From contig NZ_AYZL01000020.1 in the NCBI RefSeq assembly GCF_001436605.1, positions 248,001 through 312,000 on the forward strand: a stretch of 64,000 nucleotides of DNA. Direction: 5' to 3'. This document shows positions 38,053 through 47,199 of this stretch, one piece after another. The position numbers and the translations under genes were made by a program. This DNA comes from Holzapfeliella floricola DSM 23037 = JCM 16512 (GTDB lineage: Bacteria > Bacillota > Bacilli > Lactobacillales > Lactobacillaceae). The first letter of the stretch is position 1; each line of letters opens with the position of its first letter. The notes under the pieces are model-generated. The model had not been told where the DNA came from, ran no database searches, and was given only the letters and a program-made list of their open reading frames with translations.

Positions 38053-38490
38053 CTACAGCTCATAAACAATTGTGACAGGTCCATCATTAACTGATGCAAC
38101 TGCCATATCTGCTCCAAATTGTCCTTCTTTAACTGTTAAGCTTTCTTCTCTTAATAAGTCATTGAACTGATTATAAAATTCTTCAGCTTGTTTAGGTGCC
38201 ATGGCTTCTTGAAAATGAGGACGATTGCCCTTCTTGGTATTGGCAAGTAAAGTGAATTGACTCACTGATAAAATTTCACCTGCTACATCTTTAATGCTCA
38301 AATTCATTTTTTGATTATCATCACTAAAGATTCTCATTTTAGCAATTTTTTGTGCTGCTTTTTGCAGCATATCCGGCGTGTCATCTTGATGAACACCGAC
38401 TAGTAACAGTAACCCTTTTTTAATTTGTGAGTACAATTGATTATCAATTGTCACACTAGCTTCTTGTACACGTTGAATAACAATTTTCAT
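38053..38490 (-). CDS. dtd: D-aminoacyl-tRNA deacylase
   Basis: Hydrolyses D-amino acids (and glycine on tRNA(Ala)) from tRNA, a proofreading role in the cytosol. The 145-residue product has the family motifs SVSQFTLLA and the C-terminal GPVTIVYEL. It overlaps the relA stop by one base; the relA-dtd-hisS-aspS order is conserved in Firmicutes. Confidence 0.97.
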   Translation of the reverse strand: MKIVIQRVQEASVTIDNQLYSQIKKGLLLLVGVHQDDTPDMLQKAAQKIAKMRIFSDDNQKMNLSIKDVAGEILSVSQFTLLANTKKGNRPHFQEAMAPKQAEEFYNQFNDLLREESLTVKEGQFGADMAVASVNDGPVTIVYEL

Positions 38491-40733
38491 TATTGATCTG
38501 CTCTCTTTGCTTCATAAACATCTGGAATATTTTTTATTTGTATCAAAATTTCATTAAGGTGTTGTGAGTTTTTAACAGAGACGGTTAAGCGAACGTGTGC
38601 CATATCATTATGATCAACGCGACCGCTAATATTAGATAGCTTCTTAGAAACTGCATTGAGCTTTTGAAGAATGTCATTTAGCAAACCACTACGGTTAAAG
38701 CCATAGATACTTAGATTTGCAAAGTATGTTTGATCTTTTGAAGAAACATCCATCCATTCAACATCCATTACACGACCTTCAATACGGTCTGACTCACTGA
38801 TATTTGAGCAATCAGCACGGTGAATTGTGACACCTCGTCCCTTTGTCACATAGCCGACAATCGCATCCCCAGGTACCGGATTACAGCATTTGGCTAGTCT
38901 AACTAATAAGTTATTCAATCCTTGGATAATAACACCATTTTCATGCTGAATCTGCATCTTAGTTGGTTCATGCTGTTTAGATCGATCGATTTGGTTATGT
39001 GCTTTATTATCAACAGAAGACAAGATTGAATCTTCTAGTTCCTTGCGTTTTTGTGCTTCGTTTTCACGACGTCTTTTTTCGGTTAAGCGATTAGCTGCAA
39101 CAAGAGGGGTTATTTCACCATAACCAACAGAGCTAAATAATTCTTCTTTGGAGCCAAAATTAAATCGGTCAACTAGTTCTTGAATGTGTTCCTTATCCAT
39201 AAATTCTTTTGGTGAATAACCCATTTCAATCAATTGGTTTTCAATGTCGTTATGGCCTTTTTCAATATTTTCATCTTTAGTCTGATTTTTAAAGTAACGT
39301 CTGATTTTGTTTCGTGCTCGGGATGTCTTAACGATATTAGTCCAATCGCGACTTGGATTAGCATTTGATGATGTATTGATTTCGATTATATCGCCATTTT
39401 TCATCTTATAATCAAGTGGTACCATCTTAGCATTAACACGTGCTCCGACTGCATGGTTCCCTACTTCTGTATGAACCAAATAAGCAAAGTCTAATGGGAT
39501 AGAGCCTTTTGGCAATTCATAGACATCACCTTTCGGTGTGAAAACATAAACTCGATCAGAGAACAAGTCTCCTTTAACGCTTTCCATGAAATCTCGTGCG
39601 TTAGTTGAATCTTCTCGTAAATCTAAAATTTCACGAAAAATATCGATTTTTTCACCAGCTTCATCAATTCGAACGGGAGAACTAACTCCTTCTTTATAAG
39701 CCCAATGAGCTGCGATACCAAATTCAGCAATTTCATGCATTTCTTCAGTTCTGATTTGAATTTCAAGAGGCTTTCCACCAGGCCCAATAATGGTAGTATG
39801 AAGTGATTGATAGCCATTAGCCTTAGGAACTGCAATATAGTCCTTAAAACGTCGCGGTACAGGTTTCCATTTTGTATGGACTGCACCTAAAACTGCATAA
39901 CAGTCTCTCACATTTTTAACTAGAATACGAACAGCAGATAAATCGTAAAGTTCATCAAATTGTTTATGCTTATCCTTCATCTTTTTGTAGATAGAGTAAA
40001 TGTGTTTTGGACGACCATAAATATTGTATTCTATATTCAAATCATCCAATGTTGTCTCCATTGTACTAATAGCATCAGCAATGTAGCCTTCACGTTCACT
40101 ACGTTTGGTCTTCATTAAACTTACTATACGATAATATTGTTGTGGATTTAAATAATGAAGTGAAATATCTTCTAATTCCCATTTAATTTTACTAATTCCT
40201 AGACGGTCTGCTAATGGTGCATAAATTTCAATTGTTTCTGTTGAAATCCGACGTTGCTTATCTGGTCTTAAGTGACCTAAAGTCCGCATATTGTGTAAAC
40301 GGTCTGCTAGTTTAACCATGATAACACGCAAATCTTGAGCCATAGCGATTAACATTTTTCGATGATTTTCTGCGAGTTGTTCTTCGTGTGACATATACTT
40401 AATTTTACCAAGCTTTGTTACACCATCAACAATGGTCGCAACATCTTTACCGAAGAGTTCTTCGACATCTCCAAGCGTTACTTCCGTATCTTCAACAACA
40501 TCATGCAAAAACCCACTGACAATAGTCTCTGGATCCATTCTTAATTCAGCTAAACTTCCTGCTACTTGAATAGGATGAATAATATATGGTTGTCCCGATT
40601 GACGTTTTTGGTCTTTGTGTAGATAGGCTGCAAATTCATAGGCTTTTTTCACAAAGTCTAAGTGTTCTTGATTCATGTATTCAGCGCAAAGATCAAATAC
40701 CTCTGTGACTGTTAAATCTTTATGTTTAGACAT
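38490..40733 (-). CDS. relA: bifunctional (p)ppGpp synthetase/hydrolase RelA/SpoT
   Basis: Long RSH enzyme controlling the stringent response. The 747-residue product has an HD hydrolase domain (FLHDVVEDTEVT, ADRLHNMRTLG), a synthetase domain (GRPKHIYSIYKKMK, GYQSLHTTIIGP), TGS (YVFTPKGDVYELPKGS), a zinc-finger/helical region (LVRLAKCCNPVPGD) and a C-terminal ACT domain. Both catalytic domains look intact. ATG 40733 lies upstream of dtd. Confidence 0.97.
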   Translation of the reverse strand: MSKHKDLTVTEVFDLCAEYMNQEHLDFVKKAYEFAAYLHKDQKRQSGQPYIIHPIQVAGSLAELRMDPETIVSGFLHDVVEDTEVTLGDVEELFGKDVATIVDGVTKLGKIKYMSHEEQLAENHRKMLIAMAQDLRVIMVKLADRLHNMRTLGHLRPDKQRRISTETIEIYAPLADRLGISKIKWELEDISLHYLNPQQYYRIVSLMKTKRSEREGYIADAISTMETTLDDLNIEYNIYGRPKHIYSIYKKMKDKHKQFDELYDLSAVRILVKNVRDCYAVLGAVHTKWKPVPRRFKDYIAVPKANGYQSLHTTIIGPGGKPLEIQIRTEEMHEIAEFGIAAHWAYKEGVSSPVRIDEAGEKIDIFREILDLREDSTNARDFMESVKGDLFSDRVYVFTPKGDVYELPKGSIPLDFAYLVHTEVGNHAVGARVNAKMVPLDYKMKNGDIIEINTSSNANPSRDWTNIVKTSRARNKIRRYFKNQTKDENIEKGHNDIENQLIEMGYSPKEFMDKEHIQELVDRFNFGSKEELFSSVGYGEITPLVAANRLTEKRRRENEAQKRKELEDSILSSVDNKAHNQIDRSKQHEPTKMQIQHENGVIIQGLNNLLVRLAKCCNPVPGDAIVGYVTKGRGVTIHRADCSNISESDRIEGRVMDVEWMDVSSKDQTYFANLSIYGFNRSGLLNDILQKLNAVSKKLSNISGRVDHNDMAHVRLTVSVKNSQHLNEILIQIKNIPDVYEAKRADQ

Positions 40734-40810
40734 AGTCTCAACCCCTAGCTTTTCTGTAGTTATTATAGTTGAATTATAACAACCTTAATTTTAAAATACC
40801 AATTTAATCA

Positions 40811-41557
40811 TCAATGTCTCAACTCTGTTTGATAAGATAACGTACTTAGAAAGTATAGTGGTGCTGTTTCAACTCTCAAAATACGTGGACCTAATGCTGC
40901 AACATCGGCACCTTGATTCACTAAACTTGACACTTCTTCTTGTGCCAATCCACCTTCAGGACCAAATACACCCAGCAATTTTTGACAAGGTTGTACTTGT
41001 TCAAATACTTTAACTAAGTTAGACTTTTCGGATTGTTTGGCTGCTTCTTCATAAGCTACTACAGTCTGATCAAACTCTGATAGTGATAGATCACTTAATT
41101 TATCTAGCACTTTGACTTCAGGGACTATTGATCGTCTTGATTGTTCAGCAGCTTGTTTAGCAATCGTATTTAACCGGTCTAACTTTTTGGCCAGTCTATC
41201 GGCTTTTAATTTGGCTACAGCATACCTAGAGTTAAAGAAAATAAAGGTATTAGCTCCAAGTTCTGTTCCTTTTTGGATAATCCATTCTGCTTTTTCTTTT
41301 TTAGGCATCCCCACTAATAAAGTAACATCTTGTTGAAGCTCGACTTGGCGAGTTTGTTCCGCAAAGATTTTAACTTCGACACTTTTGTTTTCTAAACTAA
41401 TGATTTTAGCTTGAAAAACATGATGATTTTGATCAACGAGTTCAAGTTCATCATCTACTTTGCTTCTTCTAACACGTGATACACGATGTGCAATATCTTT
41501 AGGTAGTGATATTATTTGGTCAACAACTAAAGGCTCCTCTAAAAAATAATGTTGCAT
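40811..41557 (-). CDS. rsmE: 16S rRNA (uracil(1498)-N(3))-methyltransferase
   Basis: SPOUT-class enzyme methylating U1498 of 16S rRNA. It is 248 residues from ATG 41557 (MQHYFLEEPLVV) with AGAGGTG upstream. An upstream extension overlaps prmA and is not family-like. The knot region LLGVFGPEGGLAQEEV and LGPRILRVETAPLY binds SAM. It follows prmA by 2 bp. Confidence 0.96.
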   Translation of the reverse strand: MQHYFLEEPLVVDQIISLPKDIAHRVSRVRRSKVDDELELVDQNHHVFQAKIISLENKSVEVKIFAEQTRQVELQQDVTLLVGMPKKEKAEWIIQKGTELGANTFIFFNSRYAVAKLKADRLAKKLDRLNTIAKQAAEQSRRSIVPEVKVLDKLSDLSLSEFDQTVVAYEEAAKQSEKSNLVKVFEQVQPCQKLLGVFGPEGGLAQEEVSSLVNQGADVAALGPRILRVETAPLYFLSTLSYQTELRH

Positions 41558-41559
41558 AC

Positions 41560-42507
41560 TTACACCTCTTGTTTTTTCACGAGTAAACTTACCCATGTTT
41601 TTTGATGCATCTCACTAACCACTTCAAAATTATAAGCAGTCAACTTCGCAACCAACTTGTCACGTTGAGCTTGATCAATGCCTGATAAAATAACTACACC
41701 ATTATCATCCAAATGCTCTGCTAAATTCGGTACCAGTTCCATCAAAATTTCAGCTAAAATATTGGCAATAATAATGTCACATTCACCTGAAACTTGTTCT
41801 AGCAAATCACTTTCTTGTAAAGTGATTTGGCTTTCCAACCGATTTAATTTGATGTTTTCTTCAGCAAAAGTCAACGCATGCGCATCAATATCAGTTCCAA
41901 TGACTTGTTTAGCTCCCATTTTATGTGCAGCAATCGCTAAAATTCCTGAACCTGTTCCAAGGTCTAACACGCGTGCATTTTCTTTAACCATTGTTTTTTC
42001 AAGGTATTGTAAAGCTAACTGCGTTGTGATGTGCGTTCCTGTCCCAAAGGACATCCCTGGATCTAAACGGATAATCTGTTCAGACTGTGAAGCTAATTGA
42101 TAGTCTTCCCATTCAGGAACAACTGTAAACCAATGAGACAGACGAACAGGATGATAGTACTCTTTCCAATTATTTTCCCAGTCTTGATTAATAATACGAT
42201 TTAATGCAATTACACCTGAACCTATGTTTAATTGGTATCCTTTTAGTTCAGTTAACTTTTCTTTAGTTTTAATGGGCAATGTTTCATCAAAATCAGCTTC
42301 ATCAAAGTAACCACTAACTTCTGCTGACTCTGGTAAATCTTTAATATCATCTGTAACGATTAGTTCACCGTACCCTGGCGTATTTTTATTTTCAAAATCT
42401 TGACGATCCCTGGTTTGAATACCTAAAGCCCCATTAGCCATTAAAAAAGCTGATAACGCTTCAACAGAATCTGTCGCTGTTTGAATTGATAATTCGATTA
42501 AATTCAA
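41560..42507 (-). CDS. prmA: ribosomal protein L11 methyltransferase
   Basis: SAM-dependent trimethylation of ribosomal protein L11. It is 315 residues from TTG 42507, chosen because GCGAGGG lies 6 nt upstream and MNLIELSIQT matches the usual N-terminus. Motifs are LDLGTGSGILAIAA, VIGTDIDAHAL and DIIIANILAEIL. The prmA-rsmE pair is conserved in Firmicutes. Confidence 0.96.
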   Translation of the reverse strand: MNLIELSIQTATDSVEALSAFLMANGALGIQTRDRQDFENKNTPGYGELIVTDDIKDLPESAEVSGYFDEADFDETLPIKTKEKLTELKGYQLNIGSGVIALNRIINQDWENNWKEYYHPVRLSHWFTVVPEWEDYQLASQSEQIIRLDPGMSFGTGTHITTQLALQYLEKTMVKENARVLDLGTGSGILAIAAHKMGAKQVIGTDIDAHALTFAEENIKLNRLESQITLQESDLLEQVSGECDIIIANILAEILMELVPNLAEHLDDNGVVILSGIDQAQRDKLVAKLTAYNFEVVSEMHQKTWVSLLVKKQEV

Positions 42508-42631
42508 AATATTCCCTCGCTTCAATTAAAATTATGGTTACATTATAACTTATTTTTACGTGGATTTCTTTTGACACTTAAAAATCACATTGCTAAGATT
42601 ATACTTATTACAAATAAAAAGGAGTCTTTAA

Positions 42632-43135
42632 ATGTCTAAGAAAAAAACTAAGATATCAAAAACATTAGTTGAAAAAATGTTAGATCAGCAAAAAATTGCT
42701 TATCAATCGATAATTGCCCCTACAGTTAAAGATGGGGATGTTGACTCTTTAGATACTGCCAACTTCCCGCAACATACTACAACTATTTATAAAACACTTG
42801 TCCTCAAGGGTACTGAAAATGCGATTTTAGTTGGTGTTGTTCCATTGGATAAACATCTCAGCTACAAAAAGTTATGCCAACTTTCTGGCGATAAAAAAGT
42901 TCACTTGCTACCGTTAAAAGATTTAGAAAAAACAACAGGCTATGTTCACGGAGCAAACACGCCAATCGGTATTTATGACAAACTAAAAGTTCCTATCTTC
43001 TATGATCAACAAGCCAATTCAGAAGATGAAATTATTGTTTCCGCTGGAAAAGTTGGTCGCAGTGTTCAAATTAAAGTTTCAGATTTAGTTAATATTACTG
43101 CTGGTAAATTTGGTGACATTGCAGAGGAGAAATAA
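42632..43135 (+). CDS. YbaK/EbsC-family aminoacyl-tRNA deacylase
   Basis: The 167-residue YbaK-type editing protein probably hydrolyses Cys-tRNA(Pro). It has the YbaK fold, with KTLVLKG, VPLDKHLSYKKL and YVHGANTPIGI (substrate-pocket region). ATG 42632 follows AAAAGGAG. Its stop overlaps the start of the next gene by one base (TAATG). In enterococci the relative EbsC is named from a pheromone-response locus, but nothing of that locus is nearby. Confidence 0.9.
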   Translation: MSKKKTKISKTLVEKMLDQQKIAYQSIIAPTVKDGDVDSLDTANFPQHTTTIYKTLVLKGTENAILVGVVPLDKHLSYKKLCQLSGDKKVHLLPLKDLEKTTGYVHGANTPIGIYDKLKVPIFYDQQANSEDEIIVSAGKVGRSVQIKVSDLVNITAGKFGDIAEEK

Positions 43136-43452
43136 TGACTTTTAACCCTTTACAAGAACGCTACGCCTCAATTGAAGTCATGGAAACATTACCAGAAGAA
43201 TTGATTCATTTAATCTGGGAAACAATTGACAATCAATTATCCGGTCTAGTTCCTCTAGAAAACTTATTAACCTTTACATTATTTTTAAATAACCAAACAC
43301 AAAAGCTAAAATTTGTACAACCGGGTACAGATTTAGAAGTTGATTTTGATTTAAAAAAGCCCTTTTTAATTAATCAGCCTCTTACAGTACTCGCTTATGA
43401 TGCCGATAATCACCAAACATTATTATTTGAAAACGAACTAAAAACCCCTTAA
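43135..43452 (+). CDS. DUF960 family protein
   Basis: The 105-residue soluble protein of unknown function has a family-like N-terminus (ERYASIEVMETLPEELI, IPLENLLTF-type core VPLENLLTFTL) and an acidic beta-rich C-terminal half. The family is common in Lactobacillales and has no known role. It is translationally coupled to the YbaK-type deacylase gene by a one-base overlap. The stop codon lies in the arm of the terminator that follows. Confidence 0.8.
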   Translation: MTFNPLQERYASIEVMETLPEELIHLIWETIDNQLSGLVPLENLLTFTLFLNNQTQKLKFVQPGTDLEVDFDLKKPFLINQPLTVLAYDADNHQTLLFENELKTP

Positions 43453-43481
43453 AGCTAGTTTATAGCTTTAAGGGGTTTTTT
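43441..43481. terminator. bidirectional terminator between convergent units
   Basis: A long stem AAACCCCTTAAAGCT/AGCTTTAAGGGGTTT is flanked by A and T tracts. It serves the deacylase-DUF960 unit (plus) and, on the minus strand, the tRNA-Ser transcript. Confidence 0.92.
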
Positions 43482-43487
43482 CGTTAA

Positions 43488-43574
43488 GGAGCGTACAGGA
43501 TTTGAACCTGCGCGCCGGTATTAACCGGTTCGCCGGATTTCGAGTCCGGTGCATTACCACTCTGCCAACGCTCC
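43488..43574 (-). tRNA. tRNA-Ser (anticodon CGA)
   Basis: The 87-nt class II tRNA has acceptor GGAGCGT/ACGCTCC, a long variable arm (GGCGAACCGGTTAATACCGGCGC region), T-loop GTTCAAATC and anticodon loop ACTCGAAAT, with anticodon CGA reading UCG. CCA is not encoded, so it is added after transcription. It lies 23 bp after apt, without a visible promoter of its own. Confidence 0.95.
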
Positions 43575-43577
43575 ATA

Positions 43578-43596
43578 ATCAAGGATAATCCTTGAT
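43578..43596 (-). other. hairpin between apt stop and tRNA-Ser
   Basis: ATCAAGGAT-A-ATCCTTGAT is a perfect 9-bp inverted repeat lacking a T tract. It ends 3 nt before the tRNA 5' end and begins 1 nt after the apt stop. It may be an RNA processing or stabilising hairpin rather than a terminator. Confidence 0.5.
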
Positions 43597-43597
43597 A

Positions 43598-44116
43598 TTA
43601 ATAGTCCATTAATGTAAACATGTCGTAATCTTTAATCTTGTCACGACCATTTAGGTCTTTTAATTCGATTAAGAAAGCTGTTCCAACAACAATTCCACCT
43701 AGTTTTTCAACTAAGTCAATAGTGGCACGAACCGTACCACCTGTTGCCATTAAATCATCAGCAACCAGGACTTTTTGACCAGGCTTAATTGCATCTTTGT
43801 GCATATAAAGTGTGTCTTGACCATACTCCAAGTCATAAGAAACAGAAACTGTCTCACGAGGTAATTTTCCTGCTTTACGAGCAGGTGCAAAACCAACACC
43901 TAACTCATCTGCTACAGGACAACCTACTAAAAATCCACGAGCCTCAGGGCAACATACCATATCAACCCCAAGGTCTTTAGCATATTTAACAATTTCCATT
44001 GTTGCAGCATGGTAAGCTTTACCATCGGCCATTAAAGGTGAAATATCACGAAAAGTCACACCTTCGCTTGGAAAGTTAGGAACATCTGCTACGTAATCTT
44101 TAAAATTCATTGTCAA
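43598..44116 (-). CDS. apt: adenine phosphoribosyltransferase
   Basis: Salvages adenine to AMP using PRPP. The 172-residue product has [13 protein letters not shown] (PRPP loop), [11 protein letters not shown] and [20 protein letters not shown] 44116 has AGGAG 8 nt upstream; ATG 44110 would be 14 nt away, so the TTG is kept with moderate certainty. It lies directly downstream of recJ, the standard recJ-apt pair. Confidence 0.96.
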   Translation of the reverse strand: MTMNFKDYVADVPNFPSEGVTFRDISPLMADGKAYHAATMEIVKYAKDLGVDMVCCPEARGFLVGCPVADELGVGFAPARKAGKLPRETVSVSYDLEYGQDTLYMHKDAIKPGQKVLVADDLMATGGTVRATIDLVEKLGGIVVGTAFLIELKDLNGRDKIKDYDMFTLMDY

Positions 44117-44136
44117 GTTTAAGACTCCTATCTTTG

Positions 44137-46401
44137 CTAATCTAAGTATTGTAAAATATGACGCTTCAAATCTAATGACGACATCGCATTTATTTGATTA
44201 ACAAATTGTAATTGTTTTTGTGTCTGTTGTAATAATCTTGAAGATGTTAGTTCTTTTGACTGAACATTTTCAACTGGTTTAATTAGAACCCTATCTATTT
44301 TAACAAAATTTAGTTCTAAAAACACCCTTAAAATCAAATTTAATTCGTAAATTGATAAATTAAAGAATGACGCAACCTGAGTTAAGTCTGTCGTTTTTAA
44401 ATTGTTATGTTGATAAAAGTATTTTAATACTTCACGAAATACATTTTGGTTTGGAATTTGGGCTAAATTCAGGTTTTTAATTTGACTATAAAAATAAACT
44501 TGTTCAACGGTAGACTGCGAAAAAATAGCCTCTAATTGCTGATTATTTAATGGTTGGTCCATCACAATTAGAGTTTGTGGTAACCCTTTATTTGGACGTA
44601 AAAGTTGGGTTTGGCTATCATTTAACTGCAGTTTTTCTTTAAATACCTGTCGTTTAGACTCATTAAAGAAACCATAAACACCTTGAACAGTCATTATCTG
44701 CTGAAACTGATAATGACGACAATCAATAATCCGTTCTTTTTCAAAATCAAGATATTTAAGCATCAATTGAGGCGTTACTTTTCCTTGCCATTCATTTTTG
44801 GATAATTCACCATATAAAATCCCTTTTTCTTTAAAAAGATTGAGATCAACGTGAGGATAATTGAACCCAATTCCAGCAACTTGCATCCCCTTAGAGTTAA
44901 TCATTGTAAACTTTAGGTGATCTTGTGTTTGACCAATTTTTCTTGCAAAAGAAATATTTGGTAAATCAATTTTGAATAATGGAGTTTCAAAATCGGTTCC
45001 GAAAGGTCCAAAAACAGAAATTTCTTCCAATTTGTCTAAAGTTAATTCATCAGGTGTTAGACAACAATCAAATAACTGTTCGTTATCTTCACTTTTTAGT
45101 GAAAAGCTTTCTTCAAATTTTTGAATTAAATTAGTCAGGTAAGTTTCTTTAACTGATAATCCACAAGCCATGTTATGACCACCAAATGATACTAATTCAG
45201 ATTTAATTGGTGTTAAAGCAGCAAATAAATCAAATCCTTGAACACTACGTCCCGATCCTTTTAACACGCCGTTTTGGGATTTAGTCAATAAAATAGCTGG
45301 TTTTTGTGTTTCTTCAACAATTTTATTAGCAACAATACCTAAGATTCCTTCATGCCAATGTTCTTGATAAATAATCAATGTCTTTTGATTTTGATACTGA
45401 GAACTTTTAGCTAAAGTAAGTGCTTCTTTAGTTGTATTGACAACTAGTTCTTTGCGGTCAACATTCACTTTTTCAATTTCTTTAGCCAATGATTCACAAA
45501 TTTTAGGATTATCACTCAATAACAATTCAACAGCTTTATCTGCATTAGCTAGTCGTCCTAACGAATTTAATCTGGGGGAAATCACAAATCCAATACTAGT
45601 TTCATCTAAATCAGCTAGATTAGCGCCAGCTTCAGATAGCAATTGCCTTAATCCTAATCTTTGAGTGTTTTTTAAAGCATCAATACCAAATTTAAGTAGA
45701 GCATGATTTTCACCAGTTACAGATACCATATCAGCTATTGTTCCGACAGCAACCAAATCAAGAAGCTCATAAGCTGTTTCATCCAGTAATGCACAACACA
45801 ATTTGAAACTAACACCCACACCTGCTAGATCATCAAAAGGATAAGATTGCTCATTTAGTCTTGGATGAATAATAGCTAAAGCATTGGGTAACTCTTGAGG
45901 TAAGTTGTGATGATCGGTAATAATAATATCAATATTTTGGTCGTTTAAAAATTCAACAGTCTCTTTTCCACTGACACCATTATCAACAGTGATAAAAAGT
46001 TGTGTGCCTTGATCAATTAAATTTTGATAACTAGCTTGATTAGGACCATAGCCTTCAGTAAATCGATTGGGAATATGATAATTAACATTAGCCCCCATAA
46101 CCTCAAGCGTTTCTACTAAAATGGTTGTACTAGTGATACCATCTGCATCATAGTCACCATAAACTGTAATTAATTCTTGTGAATCTATTGCTTGATGAAT
46201 ACGGTCTACTGCTTTTTGCATATCTGAAAATAAAAAAGGGCTATAGATTGAATCCTCCGAGGGATTCAGCCAGTCAGCTATTGCTTCTTTTGAAACGATT
46301 CCTCTATTTTCAAGAATTGTCACAGCCATATCTGATAGCTCCAACTCTGACTTAACCTCAGTAGAAATTACGTTTATTGGTTTTTTTTGCTTAAAATTCA
46401 A
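44137..46401 (-). CDS. recJ: single-stranded-DNA-specific exonuclease RecJ
   Basis: 5'-3' ssDNA exonuclease for recombination and mismatch repair. The 754-residue product has DHH-family motifs [13 protein letters not shown] and IITDHHNLP, then DHHA1 ([13 protein letters not shown]), an OB domain and a Gram-positive-specific C-terminal extension of about 200 residues. Its ATG lies 20 bp from srtA. Confidence 0.96.
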   Translation of the reverse strand: MNFKQKKPINVISTEVKSELELSDMAVTILENRGIVSKEAIADWLNPSEDSIYSPFLFSDMQKAVDRIHQAIDSQELITVYGDYDADGITSTTILVETLEVMGANVNYHIPNRFTEGYGPNQASYQNLIDQGTQLFITVDNGVSGKETVEFLNDQNIDIIITDHHNLPQELPNALAIIHPRLNEQSYPFDDLAGVGVSFKLCCALLDETAYELLDLVAVGTIADMVSVTGENHALLKFGIDALKNTQRLGLRQLLSEAGANLADLDETSIGFVISPRLNSLGRLANADKAVELLLSDNPKICESLAKEIEKVNVDRKELVVNTTKEALTLAKSSQYQNQKTLIIYQEHWHEGILGIVANKIVEETQKPAILLTKSQNGVLKGSGRSVQGFDLFAALTPIKSELVSFGGHNMACGLSVKETYLTNLIQKFEESFSLKSEDNEQLFDCCLTPDELTLDKLEEISVFGPFGTDFETPLFKIDLPNISFARKIGQTQDHLKFTMINSKGMQVAGIGFNYPHVDLNLFKEKGILYGELSKNEWQGKVTPQLMLKYLDFEKERIIDCRHYQFQQIMTVQGVYGFFNESKRQVFKEKLQLNDSQTQLLRPNKGLPQTLIVMDQPLNNQQLEAIFSQSTVEQVYFYSQIKNLNLAQIPNQNVFREVLKYFYQHNNLKTTDLTQVASFFNLSIYELNLILRVFLELNFVKIDRVLIKPVENVQSKELTSSRLLQQTQKQLQFVNQINAMSSLDLKRHILQYLD

Positions 46402-46421
46402 ATTAGTTTAACCCCTTTTGA

Positions 46422-47096
46422 TTATTTTAAATTAAATACAGCAAGTTCTGGATTAGTTGCATTTTTTGTTTCGATTAGTTCACCACGAATAGCCCAACGA
46501 TTAACACCACCATCTGCACAAGTTATTAACGTTACGATGGAATTACTGGTATTATCAGCAAGCCATACTGCGTAAGGATCTACAACTTCTTTTTGATAAA
46601 TTTTATAGATATATATTTTGTCTAAATCCGTTAAATATATCAATTCACCTATTTCAACTGACTCTAATGGTGAAAAAAGTAAACCTTTACTCGTCATATA
46701 GTGGCCAGCTAGTGGATAGTTACCCACGCCCATTTTTTGATTTTCACGCATTGTCCCTCCGCCAGCTGATAAAGCAGCATCACTTAAGCCTTTTGAAATG
46801 GGCAAGTTTAAGCTGACACTTGGAATAGCTATCAATCCAATAACCTGTGTTTGATTGTGAGTCAATGCTTGACCCACTTGATTAATATCTAAACTTTTAA
46901 CTTTAGAAAAGTCATAATCATCATTTTTAGTTTCCATATTTTTTTGAATTTGGTCTCTTGTTATGGCTGTTCGTACAGTTTCTGTGTTATGAGAAACAAT
47001 CATATTTTGAATAGGTTCATTAAATATTAATGTTAGTCCGATAGTCAATAATATCACTGCAGCTAAATACAGTAAAATCTGTTTTATCTTCTTCAT
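46422..47096 (-). CDS. srtA: class A sortase
   Basis: Membrane transpeptidase anchoring LPXTG proteins to the cell wall. It is 224 residues from ATG 47096, with GGAG 8 nt upstream; an in-frame TTG 47108 is rejected because it precedes that site. It has an N-terminal anchor helix (ILLYLAAVILLTIGLTLIF), catalytic His in LAGHYMTS, Cys in VTLITCADGG and Arg in NRWAIRGEL. It lies between recJ and lepA, after the lepA terminator. Confidence 0.96.
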   Translation of the reverse strand: MKKIKQILLYLAAVILLTIGLTLIFNEPIQNMIVSHNTETVRTAITRDQIQKNMETKNDDYDFSKVKSLDINQVGQALTHNQTQVIGLIAIPSVSLNLPISKGLSDAALSAGGGTMRENQKMGVGNYPLAGHYMTSKGLLFSPLESVEIGELIYLTDLDKIYIYKIYQKEVVDPYAVWLADNTSNSIVTLITCADGGVNRWAIRGELIETKNATNPELAVFNLK

Positions 47097-47157
47097 ATAT
47101 AACTCCAATTGTTATAGTGTTGTTTTAACTTGGCTATTATATCATTAGTTGTTTCAA

Positions 47158-47196
47158 TCAAAAAATCCTCTTTAGACAATCTAAAGAGGATTTAAG
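47158..47196 (-). terminator. terminator after lepA
   Basis: On the minus strand AAATCCTCTTTAGA pairs with TCTAAAGAGGATTT, followed by T residues. Confidence 0.9.
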
Positions 47197-47199
47197 TTT

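Noticed and set aside
41678-42100. 140-codon plus-strand open frame opposite prmA
   Set aside because: It lies antisense to well-conserved methyltransferase motifs; no independent evidence of coding.
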